A stretch of 64,000 nt of DNA, from NCBI GenBank assembly GCA_020426845.1, contig JAGQPF010000363.1, positions 23,051-87,050 of the forward strand, given 5' to 3'. The DNA comes from Planctomycetales bacterium. Its GTDB lineage: Bacteria > Planctomycetota > Planctomycetia > Pirellulales > Pirellulaceae. A model generated the notes under the pieces. The model ran no database searches, was not told the origin of the DNA, and was given only the letters and a program-made list of their open reading frames with translations. The translations under genes were made by a program, and so were the position numbers. Below are positions 8,013 to 18,435 of this stretch, one piece after another (position 1 is the first letter of the stretch; each line of letters opens with the position of its first letter).

Positions 8013-9788
8013 ATGAAGAACATGCCCCATCGCCGATTCGCAGCCTTCCCTCTGTTGGCCTCGATGGCGATCCTCTCGCTGGCGAGTTTCTTCAACCCGG
8101 CCGACGCCCAAACGCCGGCGCAAAACGGCCCTGCCCTGCGCCCCGTGGTCTTTTCACCCGACCGGACAAAGTTCGCAACCGGCAATGAAAACGGCGCCAT
8201 CGAACTGCGAAGTGCGGAGGATGGCAAACAACTCGCCTCCAGTGACGGTCACCGGGGAGCAGTCACGGCCTTGGCGTTCGCCGGGGAAGGCAAACAGCTG
8301 GTGTCGGCCGGCAAGGACGGCCACATCATTGTCTGGCAAACCGATCCCCTGCGCGAGCTCCGCCGCATTCAGGTTGACGTCAACGGCAAACCAGCGCCCG
8401 TGAGCTGTCTCGTTGCGGATGGCACGCGATTGTTCTCGGGAGGCGATGATGGCGTCCGCATGTGGAGCTTGGAAAGTGGAGAGCAAGCACAGCGGTTGCT
8501 GTTGACCGACGAAGTCGGCGAACAAGCGAAGAACCGCGTGGCGGCGACGGCGATCGCATGGTTCCCCGAGAAGTCGTGGCTGATCGTTGGCGCCGCCAAT
8601 GGAAAACTGTACGTCTGGAGAGGGCTAAACCGTCCGCCGTTGATCCTGAATGATCACAAGCAGGCGGTCCAATCGCTGACTCTCGCCGCACAAGGCTCGC
8701 GCATGGTCTCCGTGGGACAAGACGGCGCCGCGAATCTGTGGGATCTCGCGTTGCTTCGCAAGTCACAACAGCTCCCCGTCAAAGACGGCCCCGTCCTGTC
8801 GACCGCATTTCTCCCCGATGGCACCCAGCTGGTGACGGCCCAACCCGTTGAGGCGGGAGGTGACACGGCGCAGGGCGTGCTCCAATTGTGGGAGGTCCCC
8901 ACCGGGCGACTGTTGGCGCGGGTTGCAGCTAAACGTCTCTCGAGGCAGCTCGCCTTCGACAGCGAAGGGCGTCAGCTCCTGGGGGCCACCGAATCAGCGG
9001 TGGAGCAGTGGCCAACACCCCAGCCGCTCGGAAAAGAGCGACCGCTCCGCGCGGAATTGGAGGCGCTCACGACGCGGCTCAATCAGGCGGAAGCAACACG
9101 CCCCAACGTGGGGTTGCTCGAGCAACGTGGCTACATTTATGCACTGCTTGAGCAATGGCCCGAAGCATTGAAAGACTTTTGGGCGGCCGCGCAGCTCGAC
9201 CCGAACAACAACATGCACCTGCTGCGAGCCGGCGTGGCCGCTCAGTTTGCCGGAGACAAAGCCACGCAAATCGATGCTGCCAAACGGCTGGCGGGGCTGC
9301 TGTCCAACGACAGCGAGAACATGTATCTGGCCGAGCGAGTGTTGAAGGTCTGCGCGCTCTCGTCCCCGCCCGTGGGGAATCGCGAGTCGCTGAAGACCCT
9401 GGCCGCCAATAGCTTCAATCGCAGTGTCGGGCTGGACTGGAGCGCCTACTTCCCGTCTTCCACCGCGCTGCTCCACTACCGCTATCGCGACTACGACACG
9501 GCGTTGGCGCACGTGCAAGAAAGCCGAAGACGCAACAACAACCCGAATTTTCGGCCGCATCTTCCCGAACTGATGAACGGCGCCGTCGAGTCGATGTGCC
9601 TGACCGGCAAGATTAAATTGACCGAAGCCGAGGCGGCGCTGGCTAAGACCGAAGCTCTCATGGATTCGATGCGAGGCGCGCCCATTTCGAATGGCGCCAA
9701 CATGTTCCACGATTGGCTCGTCGCGGAGCTGCTGTATCTGGAGGCTCGCGAGGCGATCTACGAGATGCGTTACTTCCCCAAGCCTTAA
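8013..9788 (+). CDS. Secreted WD40-repeat protein with C-terminal TPR-like region
   Basis: 591 aa. The signal peptide runs about residues 1-33 (ending NPADAQ). At least six WD40 blades follow, for example GHRGAVTALAFAGEGKQLVSAG, GTRLFSGGDDGVRMWSL and GSRMVSVGQDGAANLWDL, filling residues 40-330. The C-terminal third is helical and TPR-like (GYIYALLEQWPEALKDFWAAAQLDPNN). Such proteins act as scaffolds; no enzymatic motif is visible. Probably periplasmic or exported. The stop is followed within 20 bases by the double-hairpin repeat, which may terminate transcription from both sides. The ATG at 8013 has only a weak ribosome binding site. Confidence 0.85.
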   Translation: MKNMPHRRFAAFPLLASMAILSLASFFNPADAQTPAQNGPALRPVVFSPDRTKFATGNENGAIELRSAEDGKQLASSDGHRGAVTALAFAGEGKQLVSAGKDGHIIVWQTDPLRELRRIQVDVNGKPAPVSCLVADGTRLFSGGDDGVRMWSLESGEQAQRLLLTDEVGEQAKNRVAATAIAWFPEKSWLIVGAANGKLYVWRGLNRPPLILNDHKQAVQSLTLAAQGSRMVSVGQDGAANLWDLALLRKSQQLPVKDGPVLSTAFLPDGTQLVTAQPVEAGGDTAQGVLQLWEVPTGRLLARVAAKRLSRQLAFDSEGRQLLGATESAVEQWPTPQPLGKERPLRAELEALTTRLNQAEATRPNVGLLEQRGYIYALLEQWPEALKDFWAAAQLDPNNNMHLLRAGVAAQFAGDKATQIDAAKRLAGLLSNDSENMYLAERVLKVCALSSPPVGNRESLKTLAANSFNRSVGLDWSAYFPSSTALLHYRYRDYDTALAHVQESRRRNNNPNFRPHLPELMNGAVESMCLTGKIKLTEAEAALAKTEALMDSMRGAPISNGANMFHDWLVAELLYLEAREAIYEMRYFPKP

Positions 9789-9804
9789 CGATGCGCCGCG
9801 ACAT

Positions 9805-9849
9805 CCATGGGCTCGCGCCCATGGCTACCATCTGTCGCCCCTCCGGGGC
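9805..9849. repeat. Double-hairpin dispersed repeat, possible bidirectional terminator
   Basis: CCATGGGCTCGCGCCCATGG (9805-9824) forms one hairpin. After a conserved CTACCATCTGTC linker, GCCCCTCCGGGGC (9837-9849) forms the second. It sits between the convergent WD40 and ROK genes. The same two-hairpin element is found at 41681-41725, 63831-63875 and about 63922-63966. Confidence 0.85.
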
Positions 9850-9851
9850 TG

Positions 9852-10882
9852 TTAGCGATTGGTGTTGGCGAGCGCAATGGCGCCGTGGACCACCACTTCC
9901 TCGCCTAGCGCAGCGGGGAGAATCTCGTAGGCGTCGGCGAGCGGCGGAAAGACGTACTGCCGACAGGCTGCCCGCAGCGGGACGAAGAACCGGGCTTCGC
10001 CGAGCAGCGAAACCCCTCCGCCGACGACCACCTTCTCGGCAGCGGTCAGGGTGATGACTTGCGCGATGGCCCAACCAAGCGTTTCGATCGCGTGTTGCAA
10101 CGCCTCGTTGGCCAGTTCGTTGCCGTCGCTTGCCGCCACGGCGACGTCGACTGCCGTCAAGCGATCCAAGTCGCCGTCGCAGCGAGCGAGCAGGTCGGCC
10201 GCGTATTCGGCGGAAAGGTCGTCGCTCGCCTCCAATTCGCGTTGCCGCTGTTGCTCGTTGCCTTCACGAGACGGTTTGGCGCCCAGCTGGTGCACGGGCC
10301 ACTTCAGATCGCCTCGCACCCGAGCGGCTGCTTCGGCAGCGATGCCCCAGCCGCTGGCCACCGACTCGACGGTTTGTTCGGGACGCCGAGCTTGCAAGCC
10401 CGGCCGCAAGTGTCCGATCTCGGCAACCGCCGGACGGCCCTCGCCATGCGGGGCTCCGTTGATCACCAGTCCGCCGCCAACGCCGGTGCCGACCGTGACG
10501 TAGAACACGATTCGCGCGTCTCGCCCTGCGCCATACGTCGCCTCGGCCAAGGCCGCAGCGTCGCAATCGTTCGCCAAGCGCACCGGGAGACTCCACTGCT
10601 CCTCGAGCCACTGTTGCAGCGGGAAGTCCTGCCAGCCCTCGACCTGATGGCTGACAATCGTGCGGCCGTTAAGCACTGGACCGCCGAAGCCGACTCCCAC
10701 CGATTCGGGAGCGTATTCGCCAACCAACAAGCCGCCAAGTTCCGCAATGGCTCGACGAATCTCTCCGGCGCCGCGACGCGCATCGATCGGCGCCCGACGC
10801 AGGTCAAGCAGTGTTCCGTCGCCGGCGCCGATGCCGAGCTGCAGCTTGGTGCCGCCGATCTCAATGCCGAGTCGCGGGCCGC

Positions 10883-10886
<4 letters not shown>
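9852..10886 (-). CDS. ROK-family sugar kinase (glucokinase-like)
   Basis: 344 aa. The ATP-phosphate loop is GIEIGGTKLQLGI at the N-terminus, followed by VGVGFGGPVL, a catalytic-Asp region LANDCDAAALAEATYGAG and the second phosphate motif YVTVGTGVGGGLVINGAPHGE. It would phosphorylate a hexose with ATP. In most ROK proteins the helix after EIGH carries a zinc-binding CxCGxxGC. Here the same place reads EIGHLRPGLQARRPEQ and has no cysteine. The ATG at 10886 overlaps the TGA of the upstream MFS gene (ATGA), so the two are translationally coupled; this also decides the start against longer in-frame alternatives. Confidence 0.9.
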
Positions 10887-13836
<2,950 letters not shown>

Positions 13837-13842
13837 CCTGCC

Positions 13843-13870
13843 ATCGTATCGGGAGCCCCCCCTGTGTCAA
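13843..13870 (-). promoter_or_regulatory. Promoter upstream of thiC
   Basis: On the minus strand TTGACA (13870-13865), a 16-base spacer, then TACGAT (13848-13843). The -35 is perfect. Predicted transcription start is near 13836, giving a leader of about 115 bases before thiC and probably driving thiC, the MFS gene and the ROK gene. Confidence 0.6.
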
Positions 13871-13894
13871 CGAGGCGAACGGCCCGTGGCTGGG

Positions 13895-15136
13895 TTATAT
13901 CCCGCCCAGCCGCTTCGCATCGCTCACCCGCCGAATGGCGATCATGTACGCCGCCGTTCGCAAACTGACTTGGCGCTGCAGCGACTCCTGCCAAATCTCT
14001 TCGAATGCATGGCTCAGCACTCGATCGAGCTCCTGGCGGACGCGGTCCAACGGCCACTGGTAGTGCTGCAGGTTCTGCACCCACTCGAAGTAACTGACTG
14101 TCACACCCCCGGCGTTGGAGAGAATGTCGGGCAGCACCACGCAGCCTCGATCATGCAAGACCTGATCGGCCATCGGAGTCACCGGTCCGTTGGCCGCCTC
14201 AATGATCATTTCCGCCTGGACGCGGTCCACGTTGCTCTCGGTAATCACTCCACCCAAGGCGGCGGGAATCAACAGCTGGACATTCAGCAGCAGCAGCTCC
14301 TCGTTGCTGATCCGCTCGGCGCCCTCGTAGCCCTCGAGACTGCCGTTGTTGGCTAACGAGTAACGCAGCAGTTTGGGAATATCGAGCCCCTGGGGATGGT
14401 AATAGGCGCCCGAAAGGTCGCTGACGGCCAGCAGCTTGATGTCCGACTCGTAAAGGAACTTGGCGGCGTGGGCGCCGACATTGCCGAAGCCCTGGATCGC
14501 GCAGGTGGTCTCGGTCGGTTTGCGGCCCAGGCGTTGCAACAGCTTGAAGGCCAGAATGCCGACGCCGCGCCCGGTCGCCTCCTCACGGCCCTTGGCGCCG
14601 TAGTGCTCCACCGGCTTGCCGGTGACGCAGGCCGGGTTGAAGCCGTGATACTTTTCCCACTGGTTGCGAATCCACGACATCACCTCCGCATGGGTACCCA
14701 TGTCGGGGGCCGGAATGTCGTCTCGAGGGCCGATGATGTCGTGAATTTGATCGATAAACTTGCGGGTGATCCGTTCCAGCTCTTTGCGGCTCAGCAGCCG
14801 CGGGTTGACCGCGATGCCTCCTTTGGCCCCGCCATAGGGGATATTCACGACCGCCGTCTTCCAAGTCATCAACGAGGCGAGCGCACGCACCTCGTTCAAA
14901 TCGACATCAGGGTGATAGCGGAGCCCCCCCTTCATCGGTCCTCGAGACTTGTCGTGCTGAACGCGATAACCCAAAAACGTCCGCAGCGAGCCGTCGTCCA
15001 TTTCGATCGCAACCTGGACCTGCACCTCGCGTTCCGGGGTCGTCAGCAACACCCGGAGCTCATCGGGGAACTCCAGTTGTTCGGCGGCCCGGTCGAAAAA
15101 CAGCCGAGCGGCTTCAAACGGCTTGTAAGCGGACAT
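13895..15136 (-). CDS. Glu/Leu/Phe/Val-type amino acid dehydrogenase, probably glutamate dehydrogenase
   Basis: 413 aa, the usual length for hexameric NAD(P)-dependent glutamate dehydrogenases. Glutamate-binding and catalytic residues are in GPMKGGLRYHP, PYGGAKGGI (catalytic Lys) and IPAPDMGT (catalytic Asp). The Rossmann fold begins CAIQGFGNVGAHAAKFL. The later IIEAANGPVTPMA and LPDILSNAGGVTVSYFEWVQN are typical. It interconverts glutamate and 2-oxoglutarate plus ammonia. A related dehydrogenase for another amino acid cannot be excluded from sequence alone. It faces the pseudokinase gene divergently with about 110 bases between them. Confidence 0.93.
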   Translation of the reverse strand: MSAYKPFEAARLFFDRAAEQLEFPDELRVLLTTPEREVQVQVAIEMDDGSLRTFLGYRVQHDKSRGPMKGGLRYHPDVDLNEVRALASLMTWKTAVVNIPYGGAKGGIAVNPRLLSRKELERITRKFIDQIHDIIGPRDDIPAPDMGTHAEVMSWIRNQWEKYHGFNPACVTGKPVEHYGAKGREEATGRGVGILAFKLLQRLGRKPTETTCAIQGFGNVGAHAAKFLYESDIKLLAVSDLSGAYYHPQGLDIPKLLRYSLANNGSLEGYEGAERISNEELLLLNVQLLIPAALGGVITESNVDRVQAEMIIEAANGPVTPMADQVLHDRGCVVLPDILSNAGGVTVSYFEWVQNLQHYQWPLDRVRQELDRVLSHAFEEIWQESLQRQVSLRTAAYMIAIRRVSDAKRLGGI

Positions 15137-15168
15137 AGTGGATGGAGGGAGTGGGAGCGGGAACGAAT

Positions 15169-15198
15169 TTGGGAGCCTGGCCGGAACTGCGTTATACT
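15169..15198 (+). promoter_or_regulatory. Candidate promoter for the pseudokinase gene
   Basis: TTGGGA (15169-15174), an 18-base spacer and TATACT (15193-15198). The -10 is strong, the -35 modest. It lies about 48 bases upstream of the start at 15246 in the divergent gap. Confidence 0.4.
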
Positions 15199-15245
15199 AA
15201 GGGAAGTCAGAAGTTGCGCACAACAGAGACCGAGGCGTTCGTCCG

Positions 15246-18137
15246 ATGGGGATGGTTGCAAAAGAATTTTGGCGACTTGCCATTCAGAGCCGGATCTTGA
15301 CGGCCGAGCAAGGCAAGGGGTTAGCCAAACGGTTCGCCGCGATGCCCGGGGCGGACAAGCTGGACGATGCGCGTTCGCTGTCCGAGTGGCTGGTGAACGA
15401 GAACGCCATCAGTCGCTATCAGGCCAAGGTGCTGCTCGCCGGCCGTCCGGGGCCGTTTCACTACGGCGACTACCAAATCTATGACCGGATTGGCTCGGGG
15501 CGTCTCAGCGGGATGTTCCGCGCTGTCCACGTCCCCACGCAACACCCCGTGCTGCTCGCGTTCCTCAGCGCCGAGGACGCCGGCGACGCTCGGCGCTGGG
15601 CCACGATCGCCGGCCAGACACAGGCTTGGTCGCGGACGTCGCACCCCAACCTTGCCCGCGTCTACGAGCCCGTCGATGTCCGCACCCACAAGTTCGTCGT
15701 TTTGGAGGACCTGCGCGGCCAGTCCCTTGAGGATCTTCTGACCGGAGCGCCTCGGCAACCGGGAGAGGCAGCGGCCTGGACGCAGCAGATCGCCACGGCT
15801 CTGGCGCACCTCCACCGCGCCAAATTGGTTAGCGGAGACGTCCGCCCCGCCACCATCTGGATCTGCGACGGCCAAGCGAAACTGCTGGTCGATCCGCGCG
15901 TCCGCCCGACTCCGCCCCCCGTGCGCGAGCCCGACACGACAGGACAGTTGCTGGAGCGAGCCGACTACTTGGCCCCCGAGTTTGCCTCAGGCATCAAAAG
16001 CCCCGACGCCAAGACGGACGTCTACGCATTGGGAGTCACGCTGTACCGCATGCTATCGGGACACGTGCCGTTTGCCGGCGGCGACGTCGCCCAGAAACTT
16101 CAGCGTCACGCCTCCGAGGCGGTCCAGCCGTTGCCGGCCCACGTGCCCGCCGCGTTGGGCCAGTTGACCAACTACATGATGGCCAAGAACGTCGAAGTTC
16201 GTTACCAGGACGCGGACGCCGTCGCCGAACAGTTGCGACCGTTCGTCATGGTGGCGCCACCAACGCCGTCCCCTCCCGAGACGCTTGGTCCGTTCCTCCA
16301 GCATGTCAAACAGAAGCAAGCGGCATTGGCGGCCGCCAGCGCCGCTCCCGTCATTCACCCCAACGCCGGCGGCGACGGCGAGGCGCCACGGCCCGGCATT
16401 CAATTGAATGAAGCGGACGCCCCCGCGACGTCGCTCGCGCGACGCCCCCGCAAGAAGAGCAACACGGGTTGGATCATCGGAGGAGTCTGCGCGGCCGCGG
16501 CAGTGATCGCCGCGATCTTGATCATCTCCAGCCAAAGCGGAGAGCGAGCCGGGCAAAATGTCGCCGGCGGACCATCGCAGTCGGTAACCAACGTCTCCGG
16601 AACGGGCGGAGCCGTCGACAGCCAGCCTGAGGCCACTCCCGGATCGAGCGCCGGGCAGCCGAACAATTCCTCAAAGAACACCTCAACCGACGCCGGCCCG
16701 TCGGCGGCGCCGCTGGCCAGTGACGACGGGCAGTCACTTTGGGGCTCGCCAACCCTGGGCAGTCCGCTGTCGCTGGATTACTTGCCTCGCGGCGGGTACG
16801 TCTATATCGCCAGCCGCCCGGCCGATCTGCTGTCGACCGACGCAGGCAGTCAAGTGCTGCAGGCGATGGGAGAGCACTTCGGACAACAGCTCTCCGCTTG
16901 GGAACAGCAATCCGGCGTCAAGCTGGCGGAGATCGACTCGCTGTTAATCAGCATGCAGGACAACGGCGACGCGTTCCCCAGGCCCTGCTTCGTCGTCCGC
17001 CTGCGGCAAGCGGCCGCGAAAGCCGACCTGCTCGCAGCCTGGAAAGCGCAACCTGCAGCGGACGAGTCGTACTACAAGGGCGCCCAAGCCAGCTTCTTCA
17101 TCCCCGCCAGCGAGACGGACGACGCGGTTTCGGTGTTCTCGATGGGGGACGACAAGGACATTCAAGAGATCGTCGAATTGAAAGGCGTGGCGCCGACAGC
17201 CGATCGGTTCACGCCGCTGCTGGCCAGCTCCGATGCGGACCGGCACGTGACGATTCTGTTTACTCCGTTTGACGTCAGCACCCACTTTTTCCGAGACGGC
17301 CGAAAGTTCTATTTCGGCGAGCCGCGCAAGGCTCGCGAGCCGCTGGAGTGGCTGTTTGGCGATCAGGTGAACGCCGTGGCGGCAAGCCTGCACGTCACAG
17401 CGGACAACACTTTCCTCGAATTGCGGATGTCGAACCATCTGGACATCAAGCCGCTGGACGTCGCCAGCCAGTTGCGAGATCGAATGGACGAGATTCACGG
17501 TCTGATCGAGACCTATCTGGTGAGGATCTCGCCTCCCGAATATTGGCGGCGTTTTGCGTTTCGCTTTCCCAGCATGTTCCGCTACCTGCACCAACAAACG
17601 CGAGTGCAAGTGGATCAGGGGCTGGCAACGATCAACGCCGTGATGCCGCCCGCGGCCGCGCATAACCTGGTCTTCGGTTGCGAGATGACGCTGGCCTCGG
17701 AGCCGAACACCATGGTCGCCGCGGCGCCGACCGCCGGCGCCAATGCTCCGGCGACGGTCGACGAATTGCTGCAGCTCCCCATGAGCCTGTCGTTCGACCA
17801 ACTGTCGCTGGAGTTCGCGATGGCGCAGTTGCAGACCGACGCGATCGAAAACCACAAGCCGAAGTTCGACTTCAAAGTCACGATTATCGGCGCGGATCTG
17901 GAGCTGAACGGCATCACCCGCAACCAGCAGATCAAGGAATTCGCGATGCGAGACAAGCCGATCGCCGATCTGCTCACCGCGCTGGTGATGAAGGCCAACC
18001 CGATTACCACCGTCAAGTCGCCCAACGAACTCGACCAGAAACTCGTCTGGGTGATCGACGGCGCCTCGATTTTGATTACGACTCGCGACGCGGCGGCCAC
18101 GAAAAACCTCAAGCTGCCCCCGGTCTTTCAACCCTAG
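15246..18137 (+). CDS. Membrane-anchored protein kinase-like protein, probable pseudokinase
   Basis: 963 aa. Residues 1-75 form a planctomycete-type N-terminal module ending NAISRYQAKVLLAGR. The kinase fold covers about 76-335: glycine loop RIGSGRLSGMF, and helical motif DVYALGVTLYRMLSGHVPF. The usual catalytic residues are absent. The VAIK lysine position reads HPVLLAFLS, the HRD loop reads VSGDVRPATIW, and DFG reads LVDPRVRP. Only GDV keeps an Asp near the HRD site. One TM helix (about 408-428) follows, then a Ser/Thr/Gly/Pro-rich linker and a 430-residue extracytoplasmic part without a recognised domain. It most likely senses or scaffolds and does not phosphorylate. It has its own promoter upstream. 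Confidence 0.85.
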   Translation: MGMVAKEFWRLAIQSRILTAEQGKGLAKRFAAMPGADKLDDARSLSEWLVNENAISRYQAKVLLAGRPGPFHYGDYQIYDRIGSGRLSGMFRAVHVPTQHPVLLAFLSAEDAGDARRWATIAGQTQAWSRTSHPNLARVYEPVDVRTHKFVVLEDLRGQSLEDLLTGAPRQPGEAAAWTQQIATALAHLHRAKLVSGDVRPATIWICDGQAKLLVDPRVRPTPPPVREPDTTGQLLERADYLAPEFASGIKSPDAKTDVYALGVTLYRMLSGHVPFAGGDVAQKLQRHASEAVQPLPAHVPAALGQLTNYMMAKNVEVRYQDADAVAEQLRPFVMVAPPTPSPPETLGPFLQHVKQKQAALAAASAAPVIHPNAGGDGEAPRPGIQLNEADAPATSLARRPRKKSNTGWIIGGVCAAAAVIAAILIISSQSGERAGQNVAGGPSQSVTNVSGTGGAVDSQPEATPGSSAGQPNNSSKNTSTDAGPSAAPLASDDGQSLWGSPTLGSPLSLDYLPRGGYVYIASRPADLLSTDAGSQVLQAMGEHFGQQLSAWEQQSGVKLAEIDSLLISMQDNGDAFPRPCFVVRLRQAAAKADLLAAWKAQPAADESYYKGAQASFFIPASETDDAVSVFSMGDDKDIQEIVELKGVAPTADRFTPLLASSDADRHVTILFTPFDVSTHFFRDGRKFYFGEPRKAREPLEWLFGDQVNAVAASLHVTADNTFLELRMSNHLDIKPLDVASQLRDRMDEIHGLIETYLVRISPPEYWRRFAFRFPSMFRYLHQQTRVQVDQGLATINAVMPPAAAHNLVFGCEMTLASEPNTMVAAAPTAGANAPATVDELLQLPMSLSFDQLSLEFAMAQLQTDAIENHKPKFDFKVTIIGADLELNGITRNQQIKEFAMRDKPIADLLTALVMKANPITTVKSPNELDQKLVWVIDGASILITTRDAAATKNLKLPPVFQP

Positions 18138-18435
18138 CGAGAAGGCAGGGAAGGCGGAAGATTCCGAAGCGATGGGGTTCGACGGGGCCCAAGTTTTTCT
18201 CGGCCGCGCAGTTGCCGGATCGTAGACTAAGTAGTGGCAAGTACAGCCGCCCGATGGCGTACGGAGAACCACACCGACACAGGGCTTTCGAGCTAAGAAC
18301 CGAACGGAGACGGGAATCGGCAAATTCGTCCCTCGCTCGCGCTTCGGGTTTCCTTGCTCGATTGCCTCGCGAAAATGACGTTGTTTGCTCCCGTCGAGCT
18401 GTCGCTGCACTGACCTCCAACATGCAACCGTCAAC
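18138..18435. other. Intergenic region with a repeat element
   Basis: No gene recognised. It contains a degenerate minus-strand copy (18329-18353) of the CCCGAAGCGTCAGCGAG element. The region probably holds the promoter for the gene starting at 18436; no clear -35/-10 pair was identified. Confidence 0.4.
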
